DNA of 64,000 bases from Takakia lepidozioides. Its lineage: Eukaryota; Streptophyta; Takakiopsida; Takakiales; Takakiaceae. The translations under genes were made by a program, and so were the position numbers. Location of the stretch: NCBI GenBank assembly GCA_030704615.1, contig CM060732.1, positions 2,852,001 to 2,916,000 of the forward strand. The letters run 5' to 3'. The notes below the pieces were generated by a model that searched no databases, was not told the DNA's origin, and worked only from the letters and a program-made list of their open reading frames with translations. This document shows positions 11,561 to 21,005 of the stretch, piece by piece. Positions within the stretch are counted from its first letter, which is position 1. Each line of letters starts with the position of its first letter.

Positions 11561-11952
11561 TCCAAATTTTGGGCTTACACACCTGTCATGAGGGGACCTA
11601 TAGCCGCGGAATTCGGCACCATTTTGCGCCAGAGAGACCTATTACCGCGAAATACGTCGCGATTCTTTCCGGTTACGGACCCTATTACCGCGAAATTCGG
11701 CGCCATTTTTGCACATGTCGCTGGGAATTGGCATGAGCGGAAGACGAAATATCATGAGCACAACTCTCAAAACTACAATTTCCCCTTCAAGGTGCCGAAT
11801 AATATATTTGTTTTTTCTGACACATTCCATTAAATTAATGTTTTATAATGTTTTTTATTTTCAAAATTTGTACTTCTGCTCATGAAAACCGATTGTCTTG
11901 CTACTCCGCTCATGCCGCTCATGCCGCTCATGCTCATGAAATAGCTAACCTC
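11560..11952. repeat. Right terminal and subterminal repeats
   Basis: Reading inward from 11952 on the minus strand gives GAGGTTAGCTATTTCATGAG, then three CATGAGCGG-like units. Inside lie CCTATAGCCGCGG and two CCTATTACCGCGAAA motifs (about 11600-11700), counterparts of the acggaaataggg motifs at the left end. No gene lies here; an AT-rich stretch occupies about 11770-11880. Confidence 0.7.
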
Positions 11953-11962
11953 AGCCGCCTCG
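11953..11962. repeat. Right target-site duplication of composite MULE
   Basis: This is the exact direct copy of 311-320. It sits immediately outside the right terminal repeat and inside a minus-strand coding frame. Confidence 0.85.
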
Positions 11963-13916
11963 TACGCCTCATTCATTCGGCTTTAACATATCATAACATC
12001 TTCCACTTCGGACAACAACAAATGTCTCCCAATTGGTTCTCGGTTATATAATTCGGTCTATTCCGGCACCCATGGAATTTGTGGGAGCCAGAAAAACCTC
12101 GCCCTTCTCTTACTCCAATACCCTCCCAAATTGCGGCAAAACTGCTCCATTTCCCGCCAATTGGCAATGCCTCCCGCAAGTACCGTTATCTCCCAGTTAG
12201 ATGTGACCCATAAATATTGGGGTGATCTAACGTATCCCGGGTTTGCGGCATGTATGCTATGCATTAATCTGGGTGCATCCCACAACAAGTTTTTGCCCCA
12301 ATGCACACAATTGAGAAATGTAAATGGGTGCCCATCCAATGGGAGGTTGTGCCGATTGTATTCAAAACCCGTTGACATAATATCCTCCAAGCCCACCAGC
12401 TCATAGAAACGACGATAGATTGGTGCACGACATTCTGGGCAAGCGGCCATCCGCAAGGATGTCACGATAAGACACGTGGGATGGAACATATGTCCACATG
12501 ATCCAAGTACATGACATCCCTCTGGGCCGTAAGGATCCATGCACATCGAACAAGGTGTGCCATCTGATATCCATGACGGCACAACGCCCCGTGGTATCTC
12601 CTCACTCTCGGCCGCGTCGATATGGCTGCTCATCCTTGTAGTGGTGTCTTATTCATTCTCTATCTCCGATTCCCAGTTTATGCTTTTGTTCGATCTCGAA
12701 ATTCTGCACATGCTCACATCGATCGGATATAGATTCCATATCTGCCTAGTTCGTAAACCCGGTGACCATGCTTGATGCGTTGCGAAGATCATTATACCTT
12801 TGCATATTGTCATAAATACTATCCACGCTGCGGTTTGACATATATGCGACACGTTGCAAGGCTGACAGTGCCCGCTCTACCCGTGCTTCTCTGGAGGCCA
12901 AGTGGGTCACCATTGTCATCGCTATTCAATGACATCCATACCCGAATCTCCAATGCTTTTGACAAGCGCCATGCAGTTGCCATGACAATGTCTCGCTCCC
13001 TTGTAATGCGATCGACATCAGATATCGGATTGAATGACGACCCTTGAGCATTCCCCGGTTTTCACTACTGGTTCTTTTCTTTTTCTCCTTCTGTCATCCG
13101 CAATTTGCTGTTCCTCAACCATGGCTTCATCGGCCGTAGGGTCAAGGACGTCCGTAATTCCGTAAATGATGCGGTCAATACTATGATCGGGCATTGTAAA
13201 CTCCGCGGCCATGTCCACAACGCTCGTTCCAACCTCATTGTGGACAACGGTACCTTTATTGTTTGGAGACATGTATCGAAATCTACCCTCCAACTCGGCT
13301 ATGCACAGTCTTTGCCATTCCAGAAGGTCCTTCAGAAGGTCCTCTGTTCCCTTTCCGCCAGTTGTTCCTCTAACGTTCCAGCCGGATGTTGCATCGGTGC
13401 CTTGGCACGCCCAATATCATAGCCTGGGTTTTCCAAACGCGTCCGGGATGTATTCCAAATCGTATTGCATCGTTGCGTTCCTCCTACTAGCAGTTTGTCA
13501 ATTCACTGGAGGCAACAGTATGACCTCCACGTACAACATTGTTGCCAAGGTGTACGAGATTTGGCCTTTCAAGAGAGGTTGACCCCACAATGTGCAATGC
13601 ATCTCATTCGCCCTATGCTGGAAATGCAAGTTCGTGCAAGACCTGGACTCTGCGTAATTGTTTTGGGTTTGCACGTCATGCCTATGTCTAGGCCACAATC
13701 GATTGATGTGGTACCATTCAACGAATTTTTTGCATCTCACCATCGGCCACCTGAACTGTTCCGGAAAATCCTCCCAACCCTCTTCTGCTAGTTTGTTAGG
13801 TCATCATATACTTCCCAATTCAAGTCTTGCCTTGACCATTTGATTTTCTTAGGGGGCGGTCCATGTTCATTGGGGTCATATCTTCCATGACGCTCATCGT
13901 CGTGGCCCTCTGCCAT
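11963..13916 (-). pseudogene. RING-H2 finger coding sequence disrupted by the transposon
   Basis: The minus strand starts MAEGHDDERHGRYDP at 13916 and stops at 13788. Frameshifted pieces follow: FVEWYHINRLWPRHRHD, then ELEGRFRYMSPNNKG with PVVKTGE near 13050, then a helical piece (ISDRCEHVQNFEIEQKHKL) near 12700. The best piece is 12633-12058, 191 codons. It holds a RING-H2 finger: C28-x2-C31, C46-x-H48-x2-H51-x2-C54 and C65-x2-C68. Beyond that stop the same frame reads LYNREPIGRHLLLSEVEDV and SRMNEAYEAA into the transposon junction at 11952. RING-H2 domains usually recruit ubiquitin-conjugating enzymes. The parent gene is not recognised, and it may itself belong to a repeated family. Confidence 0.5.
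12058..12633 (-). CDS. RING-H2 finger protein fragment, 191 aa open frame
   Basis: This is the intact open part of the disrupted locus described at 11963-13916. It begins with ATG at 12633 and ends with TAG at 12058. The RING-H2 ligands are all present (residues 28-68). The remainder includes FLNCVHWGKNLLWDAPRLMH and a Trp-rich end (FFWLPQIPWVPE), with no transmembrane segment. Family knowledge suggests E3 ubiquitin ligase activity. Whether this is a whole protein or an exon of a larger one is unclear, because the same frame stays readable beyond the stop. Confidence 0.55.
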   Translation of the reverse strand: MSSHIDAAESEEIPRGVVPSWISDGTPCSMCMDPYGPEGCHVLGSCGHMFHPTCLIVTSLRMAACPECRAPIYRRFYELVGLEDIMSTGFEYNRHNLPLDGHPFTFLNCVHWGKNLLWDAPRLMHSIHAANPGYVRSPQYLWVTSNWEITVLAGGIANWREMEQFCRNLGGYWSKRRARFFWLPQIPWVPE

Positions 13917-14365
13917 TTTGCAACAATCAGAGCAACACTAAACGAGGTTTACTAAGACGTAACGGATAGTTAAACAGTACTCAAGGAAACGTGGAAATTG
14001 CTAAGAACTAAATGACAGATAAACACATGACGATCTGTAAAGAGACAATACTATTAACCCTAAATTGTTAACCGAAAACGAGTTTGAATAAGTGCCAGAG
14101 TAGTTCTTAAAAACTAATTTTGTAGAATGAAATGATCCAAGAAGCCAGGGCCTATGGGAGCAATCTGCAACAACTTCACAGAAATCGCGGCAAAAAATAC
14201 CCCCCACCCAACCAATGGCCTCATTATCCACGTGACTACGTGTCGTGGAATAACTACATGCCACGCATACAGAAATTGTATGGAGATGAAGTGAGGGGAG
14301 AATGAGCCTCCCTTGGCTTATATGCCCCCCTCGCCTCATTCCTCGGGCCACGCGCAGGGCACACT
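13917..14365. other. Stretch without recognisable gene
   Basis: This is AT-rich sequence between the disrupted RING locus and the GCGACCGCC hairpin array. No convincing exon or repeat is seen. Confidence 0.4.
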
Positions 14366-15105
14366 TTCTGGAAGCGACCGCCACCTTGGCGGTCGCTCCA
14401 TTTAAAAAAAAAAAAAAAAATGACCTCCTCAAATGGCAGTCGCTCCATTTTCCAAAATAAATAAATAAACGACCGCCATTTACAGAAAAAATAAAAAATA
14501 AAAGCGACAGCCAATAATGGCGGTCGCTGCATTTACAGAAAATAATAAAATAATAAAAAATAAAAACGACCGCCAATAATGGCGGTCGCTCCATTTTCCA
14601 GAAAATAAAGATATAAGCGACCACCAGTAATGGTGGTCGCTGCATTTATTATTAAAAAAAAAAAAAAACGACCGCCAGTAATGGCGGTCGCTCCATTTTC
14701 CAAAAAATAAAGATATAAGCGACCACCAGTAATGGCGGTCGCTGCATTTACAAATAAAATAAAATGACCGCCAATTATGGCGGTCGCTCCATTTACAAAA
14801 ATAAAATAAAAAGTGACCGCCGGTAGTGGCGGTCGCTGCATTTATCAAAAATAAAAAATAAAAACAACCACCAGTAATGGCGGTCGCGACATTTGGTAAA
14901 AATAAAAAATAAAAGCGATTGCCAGTAATGGCGGTCACTCCTTTACAAAAATAAATAAATAAACGACCGCTAGTACAGGCGGTCGCTGCATTTAGAAAAA
15001 AAAAAAAAAAAAAAAAAAAAAACGACCGCCAGTAATGTCGGTCGCTACATTTATATATATTAAAAAAAACGACCTCCAGTAATGCCGGTCGCTGCATTAA
15101 ATAAA
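14366..15105. repeat. GCGACCGCC hairpin array, left of hAT fragment
   Basis: About twelve palindromic units combine GCGACCGCCA and TGGCGGTCGC around a short TAATA-like centre. They are separated by AT-rich spacers (TTTTCCAAAAAATAAA type), with a period near 60 bp. Long open frames on the minus strand with recurring HYWRS peptides are translations of this array. The same palindrome recurs at 17040-17430, beyond the hAT coding region. Confidence 0.85.
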
Positions 15106-15366
15106 AAATAATGCAGAGATGGAAGCATTGCAATTTTGTGCAGAGTTGGAAGGATTGACACAATTGTTTTTCATTACACAAGCAAATCACCAAACACAAA
15201 TATGAGCAAGTGACGATGCCTTGGCCGACATTTTGGGTGGTATACATATGGGCAACATCTTTTATTTTCCAATACATACACACAACAACAATAAAATGTG
15301 CTGTTGCATGCCTAAAGCTGTTTTGCTTCAATTCCTTCTACTGCTTCGTCGACGGGATGAAGAAAA

Positions 15367-16605
15367 TCATAATCTTGATGCTCCGATGGGCTGAAAATCC
15401 GAGTCACCCTCAACTTCACTACCATTGTCATGATCAGTGCTGGAATCGTCCTCCCTATCTGACCTCCCATGTCCAGGCTTTTGAATCTGCAAGCGACCTC
15501 GAACCACATTTAGTTCTCTCTGAGGTCGACTCCCACTCCGGTCTTGAGTACCATCCACGGTATCTGGCCTGTTTGTGGGTCGATCGCCTACAAAAGACTG
15601 AACTATTCTCTGTCGTTTATGGGGTTGGGACGCATTCGAAGGTAGTATCGAAGGAGGTATCGGAGGGGGATGTGCCCGGGATGGACCGGCATTAGATGGT
15701 CCGGCATGTGAGGAACCATGGGTCTGCTGCACAACACGTCGGTTAAGGTGGAATTGTAGTGGCATGTTATCATCATCCGAGGCTTTAACTTCCGCCCGGT
15801 CCAATGCAGCAGAATGATGCGTGTGTGTGGAAAACAGATCAACCCTGTTGCTCCTTAATGCCCGCTGTGTTGATGAGGAGCTGGATTGGTTTTTGGATTG
15901 TGGTAGAGCGAGTCGTATCGGTGAGGCATGTTCCCGTTCCGTCGACTGTACAATGAGTTCGGCACCATCGTTGGTATAAACAGGGTAGCGTACGTCACTC
16001 GGTCCTGGTAGTTCATCACCCCTGAGCTCCATTGGAGCACTGTCAGTGGCTTCAGCGTGTAGTGAGAGGCAAGAGTCGACCCCAACTTCATTCTGAGGAC
16101 CATGTTCTGGGGAGGACACAATTGCATCATGACACTTATCTGTGATACGTACTTCGTAAAAAATGTCATCAATGGTCGGCTGGATATATGCATCGTCATC
16201 TGTGAACGTAAACGGGTCATACGCATTGTCGGGAGCATTATCGGACCCATCTCCACTATCGGAGGCAGATGACTCTCTCTGAGATGATTCCCTCTGAGAC
16301 TCAGTATCGTCACTCATCCAATCTGCCTCAGAAGCAGAGTCTTCGGAATGCAAATTCCTCTCATACCATGCTGCAGCATTATCCGCTGCCCTCTCATGTA
16401 GCAGTCGACAATTGGTATACACATAAACCAATTTGTCAGCCCTCGCGGGATTCGACCTGTTGCGAATCTTGTGAACAAATGAGTAACTGCTCCAATTGCG
16501 TTTGCAAGATGAGACAAAACACACCTGGGCAAGAATACGCTTCGCAATAGGAGCTAATGTTCTTGCTCCAGCTCCAATCAAATCCCACCATTCATGTGGC
16601 AACAT
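15367..16605 (-). CDS. hAT-family transposase C-terminal part with dimerisation domain
   Basis: The open frame of 412 codons starts with EWWDLIGAGARTLAPIAKRI, followed by SSCKRNWSSYSFVHKIRNR and ADKLVYVYTNCRLLHE. This is the classic hAT C-terminal dimerisation motif (WW, IAKRIL, ERNWS-like, RNR, LVYV-N). Residues beyond about 75 form a long Ser/Asp-rich, probably disordered tail that most hAT transposases lack. Upstream sequence in the same frame reads RAQWNGYWIQMNVT, then a stop, so the catalytic part is lost or heavily eroded. hAT transposases dimerise through this domain to cut and paste DNA; this fragment alone cannot do so. Confidence 0.8.
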   Translation of the reverse strand: MLPHEWWDLIGAGARTLAPIAKRILAQVCFVSSCKRNWSSYSFVHKIRNRSNPARADKLVYVYTNCRLLHERAADNAAAWYERNLHSEDSASEADWMSDDTESQRESSQRESSASDSGDGSDNAPDNAYDPFTFTDDDAYIQPTIDDIFYEVRITDKCHDAIVSSPEHGPQNEVGVDSCLSLHAEATDSAPMELRGDELPGPSDVRYPVYTNDGAELIVQSTEREHASPIRLALPQSKNQSSSSSTQRALRSNRVDLFSTHTHHSAALDRAEVKASDDDNMPLQFHLNRRVVQQTHGSSHAGPSNAGPSRAHPPPIPPSILPSNASQPHKRQRIVQSFVGDRPTNRPDTVDGTQDRSGSRPQRELNVVRGRLQIQKPGHGRSDREDDSSTDHDNGSEVEGDSDFQPIGASRL

Positions 16606-17035
16606 ATTGAGCTATGTCACATTCATCTGTATCCAATATCCATTCCATTGGGCCCTAGTGATGTAAGCAACAAAAAACAGTGACATATATATGAACCTGG
16701 GAATGTAGAGTGCAATGCGATAGCCCAACACTTCTACACCTGTCAACCAAGTGGGTCGATGCACGTTGTAGTGTTGAGCTTATACACAATTTGCTAAAGT
16801 GGCTTTGATGGAAGCCACAACGGCAAAATGTGCGCACCCTCTTCTTGGGCTACATTCTCGTTCAATGGAAGAGACATCCAGTGTTTGCGCCAAAAGAAGT
16901 GAGGAGTTTGGTGACCCTGCTCCCTTATATATGCTCCAGAAAGGATGGAAGTGAAATGAAAGTGAAATGACAAAACGACCGACCAATAGCGCCCACCCGA
17001 AAAAGCGGTGCAACCATATTTGTTGGAATTTTAAA
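16606..17035. other. Short eroded sequence upstream of hAT fragment
   Basis: One possible eroded hAT exon (WNGYWIQMNVT, minus strand, about 16610-16650) is readable. Nothing else is recognised. Confidence 0.3.
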
Positions 17036-17435
17036 ATTAAGTGATCGTTAATACTGCGGACCGCGGTCGCTATTTTTATCTAAAACACAAGCGACCGCCA
17101 TTATTGCGGTCGCTTTTATTTCCTTTGATTTTGTGAAATATTGCGGTCACTTTTATTATGTATATTTTTAAATTTAAGCGACCGCCACTATTGTGGTCGC
17201 TATTATTTTTTATTTCACAATATAATGTGACCGCCTGTATTGCGGTCGCTTGATTTGTTTATATATTTAAAATAAAACGACCGCCAATATGATGGTCGAT
17301 TTTATTCTTAATATAAAAAGCGACCGCCAATATGGCGGTCGCTTTTAATCTTTATATTTTTAAGTTTAAGCGACCGCCAGTGTGTTTTTAATTTCAAAAT
17401 ATAAAGCGACCACGAAAATTGGTTGTCGCTTTCAA
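17036..17435. repeat. GCGACCGCC hairpin array, right of hAT fragment
   Basis: Six to seven units combine GCGACCGCCA with TGGCGGTCGC or close variants, separated by AT-rich spacers. They match the array at 14366-15105, so the two arrays bracket the hAT coding remnant and probably belong to one element. Terminal repeats and a target duplication were not found. Confidence 0.8.
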
Positions 17436-17924
17436 TTTATTAATTTTCAAAATGTATTGCCCCCGCCACCGTGTCGATGACGTGGCTGCTTAAGTAACAG
17501 TATTTTACCTAGTACTTTTTTTATCGGAATATTCCTGGAACCTGACGTGACGGAGGTCCTGTCAGCGTCAGGTCTAACGTGACCTGATGCTGACTGACAG
17601 AGGTGACGCTGATAACCGGGACGTGAATGAAGTCTAAGATAGATGGTTCAAAATATTTACTTGGAACCTTTTGGTCATATTGCTAAGAGCTCTGTGGGGC
17701 ACATGATGTTCCATCCTTTATACGCCTGTGACCTTTGACCCTGACACAAGAACCAGCACGTATGGTAGGTACTGATGAGGAACTTGGTGTGGCTCGGATG
17801 TCCGACACTTCGCCAGGTAATAGTAAGATCCATTTAGTTTTAATTGTGGATGAGTTTGCGCTTATTCTTCAGACCAATTTTTTCTAAAACTGTGATGACA
17901 TATTTGTACCCTGGTGAATTGCAG
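17436..17924. other. Stretch without recognisable gene
   Basis: Sequence between the hairpin array and the first host-like exon. A possible exon end (ACTTCGCCAG before gtaata, near 17816) does not join in phase to the exon at 17925. Confidence 0.3.
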
Positions 17925-18272
17925 ACGCCAAAGGCAAGAGAAGGTGAACCCCCGACAACGAATGTACCCACTCACGATCGGCAACCCAAAACACGTGCTC
18001 AACCAATGGCGACTGCCCGAGCTGCTCTCTCATCCAGTGCGACATATGCGGTATAGTCTAAAAATTTTATGATGTTTGTTGTCCATCAATTTACTTGTAT
18101 TAATGATTCAATTTCCTCATTTGGATTTGTCGCACCTTCACCTTTACTAACGATAGCTTGCTGCTTTTCTTTACAGATGCAAGAAATGCGTCTACAACGA
18201 GAGCTGAAGTGGTTAGGCTACCTGGCAGGAACGAGTACCCATGGCAAGGACATACGCCCAGGCTGGTATAAG
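17925..18272 (+). CDS. Two phase-compatible exons of an unidentified gene
   Basis: Exon 17925-18050 follows gaattgcag and ends before gtatag. It encodes TPKAREGEPPTTNVP through AALSSSATYA. Exon 18177-18272 follows ctttacag and ends before gtaaaa. It encodes MQEMRLQRELKWLGYLAG and GKDIRPGWYK. Both exons are whole multiples of three and join in phase 0. The first is low-complexity and Thr/Pro/Ala rich; the second is more ordered. No family was recognised. Flanking exons were not found, so this is either a fragment or part of a gene interrupted by the repeats on both sides. Confidence 0.4.
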
Positions 18273-19860
18273 GTAAAAGTCCTTGAATGCACCCATCAGC
18301 AGGTTGCCATGCCTTTTCTCAATATGAACGATGATCCCCTTCAGACTAGACTTGAACACATACTATCTAGCAGTTTCTTTGTGACCAGCAAAGAGTCTGA
18401 GAAAGACTTGCGTTCACTAAGTATGATGATGCAAAGTTGTAGCAGATCCATATGAACCACCCACTGTTTATTATCAAATGATCATTTGAAGTGAAGATTT
18501 GGTGGGATTTTGCATGTCAGTATCATCATGGGCCGTTGTCTTTCATGTATTACTTGTGATCTTCATTGTTCATGGTTGGTTTGGTTAGGATGTAGCATTG
18601 TCCAACATGCTTCATATTCTCCCCGATTAGACAATTTAGGTATGTTATCATGTTATGCATTGTTGGATAAATAGCATGGTATAACAAGAACAAGAGCAGT
18701 CACAATAACAACTCTCACATTTCACTACGAGTCCATGTTCTGTAAGGCAGAGCACTTCTCTAATAGCAATAAACCAATGCATTAAACATCTCATAGTTGC
18801 ATATGCCACTTGAACAACCACCATTTCCAGTCGTATATCCAACTAGCAGGATGCACAAGAGGGAGCCCCAGGCACGCCGGCAGTAGCGACGGTCCGGCGT
18901 CGCAGCAGGTGTGTAATGAGGACAGTGCATGCGATGGTGAGGCCCACCGCGTCTGCGACGCCGGGGCGTCGCAATTTCTGCGGGCCCGATGGATGCCTGC
19001 GCTCCGGCGTCGTAGAAGCCGTGATGCCGCCGTCATTGGCTCACTGCCGCGCCCACGGTCGAGCGTCGCTAACCCCCATTTATCCTGTGGTGTGAAGCTG
19101 CGCCGCTACGCAGTACGACGGTACCTACCATCGTGGACGGGGCACCGTGCCGATCACGGAGGAAGCAAAGACAACGCACCCAACGAGAGTGAGGATGAAT
19201 GCAAGACACTGCCCCACAATACCGTCAGGACCATCCAAAGGGACCCCGGGGGGGCGGACCCTCTCATAGACAGTAGTGAAAAAAAGGGGGGCAGGGGAGT
19301 CGTCCATGAGGGCATGGACTCAGAATAAGAGGGGGATAATGTTAGACGTGAATCTAACCTCCGCAGGAGGGAGGGAGGGAGGGATTCACCGAAGAGTTTA
19401 TCGGAGGACGCACTATCGGATTCGTTGGAGAGTACGCCAGAAGGAGACCCACATTAACAAACAACAACGAGTTGAGCAAGGGTTACGAGCTGCGCCATGT
19501 TAGCATCCGCCACGTCAACCGAAACATACGGCGCCTATACCCGAGGGTCCTATGACCGTGGGATGAACTTAGGGAACATGAAACCAAAATACCATCAAGT
19601 ATATCATCAAAATACCCGAAATGGGAAATAAAACTGTGACATCTATTCCACAACATTCTGCAATTACAATTGTAAGTTTTACAATAACAATTACAATGAG
19701 GACAAAATAACCTTATAAGGCTCCAATGAGGCTAACCCAGGAAGACCCTGCTTTCTCCCAAAATAACGAAGAGAAGAGGGATCACGGTATAAAAAAGAAG
19801 CATGCGGTACATAGCGACACAAAAGAGACCGGAGCAATTTTTTTTTTGAGAATAATACGG
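18273..19860. other. Mixed stretch with small GC-rich palindromes, no clear gene
   Basis: 18273-18850 shows nothing recognisable. 18870-19070 holds several GCGACG/CGTCGC inverted pairs (for example gcgacgccggggcgtcgc near 18956). Near 19530-19560 the words CCTATACCCG and CCTATGACCGTGGG resemble the subterminal motifs of the elements at 321-11952 and 24363-25951, so an element end may lie nearby. Open frames here have no coding features. Confidence 0.3.
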
Positions 19861-19879
19861 AAATAAAAACGAAAAAAAA

Positions 19880-20410
19880 CAGAGCAGAAGTGATTGTTGG
19901 CACCGATCATCATTTTTTATTTTATTTATTTATTTATTTTTCCTCCCTATTTTTCCCAAAAAAAAAAACCAACAGAGCGGAAGTGATTATCGGTGCCGAC
20001 AATCACTTCTGCTCTGTTTTTTTTTTTTTTTTTTGGTTTTTTGTTTTTTTGGAAAAATTACGGGGAAAAAAAAACAATAAAAAACAGAGTAGAAGTGATG
20101 ATCGGTGCCAACAATCACTTCTCCTCTGCTCTAACAAGTTGAGACACGCTCATTGTGCCGCAGCTCCGCTCTGGACAACCGCACTGCATTGCTTCACTGA
20201 TGCAAACACAGAGTAGAGCGGAAGTGATTGTCGGTGCCGATCATCACTTCTGCTCTGCTCTGTTTTTTTTTTTTTTTTTTTTTTTTGGGTTTTTTTGCAT
20301 ATTGTTAAAATAAATAAATAAATAAACAGAAGTGATGATCGGTGCCGATCATCACTTTTGATCTGTTTTGGCATTTGGGTAGAGGTGATGATCGTCGACG
20401 ATCATCACTT
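19880..20410. repeat. GAAGTGAT palindrome array
   Basis: Six units carry GAAGTGAT followed by ATCGGTGCCGA and then ATCACTTC (near 19888, 19978, 20091, 20219, 20332 and 20382). Each is close to self-complementary and is separated by A-runs or T-runs. The design matches the other palindrome arrays here, but the sequence is different. Confidence 0.8.
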
Positions 20411-21005
20411 TTGTTTGATACTTGATACTTGATTTCCAAACATGCAAAAGCTTAGTATATCTAAATCAGTCTATTCGGCCATCTGGGCGATTTTTACGTA
20501 AGAAAGCCTCAATTCCACTCCGGCTAACTTTGATGGTTGGGGATCTGCACTAGGAACTGCTACTACACCTTGTTATCGACTGATACAAAAGCTTGTTGAA
20601 ACTAGTACGCTTATTCTCCCTTTTATGGGAGGGATAAAGGTCTCACTTCGGCAATCACACTTATCAAATCGTAGTTTATGACACGAGGGGCGGCGGTGGG
20701 ATGGATGTTAAAGATGTAGTCTGCAATGACTGGAAAAGATAAATCATTTCGCGGAAATAGGTACCTATCTCACGCCTCTGGGCTCACGATCTAGCATTCT
20801 CCCCTTCCGCCTGTTTTGTCCACGGTTATAGGTCCGTGCCTATAGAAATGACGTGGCATGACGTGACGTAGCGTCAACTACGCTGGCGAGGACTGCTGAC
20901 GTGCCATAACACCCATGAACCAACGTGGCAAGAACTGCTGACGTGGCGTAAGCCTGACTGCGCTCACACGCTCACGCGGCCAGGCTCACGCGGAGGCATC
21001 CTCCG
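20411..21005. other. Possible element end with CTCACGCGG iterations
   Basis: No gene is seen. gcggaaataggtacctat lies near 20754 and GCTCACACGCTCACGCGGCC near 20965. These resemble the subterminal (gcggaaatagg) and terminal (CTCACG) motifs of the element at 24363-25951, inverted relative to its left end. The other end was not found. Confidence 0.3.

Larger units (their letters stand above)
321..11952. mobile_element. Composite Mutator-like transposon carrying methyltransferase and SWIM transposase genes
   Basis: The element is 11,632 bp and lies between direct copies of agccgcctcg (311-320, 11953-11962). Both ends read inward through a shared core GCTATTTCATGAGC followed by CATGAGC iterations. 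Over the outer 21 positions about 17 match. A target duplication of 9-11 bp is typical of Mutator-like elements, which fits the transposase at 7570-11159. The methyltransferase-like gene runs the opposite way at 5412-478. Palindromic satellites fill 5.58-7.28 kb, 2.93-3.64 kb and 11.30-11.73 kb. Frameshifts in both genes suggest this copy is no longer autonomous. The duplication is strongly supported because removing the element restores a host reading frame. Confidence 0.85.

Noticed and set aside
14001-15331. Long minus-strand frames rich in HYWRS and FYFLF peptides
   Set aside because: They are translations of the GCGACCGCC hairpin array and its AT-rich spacers.
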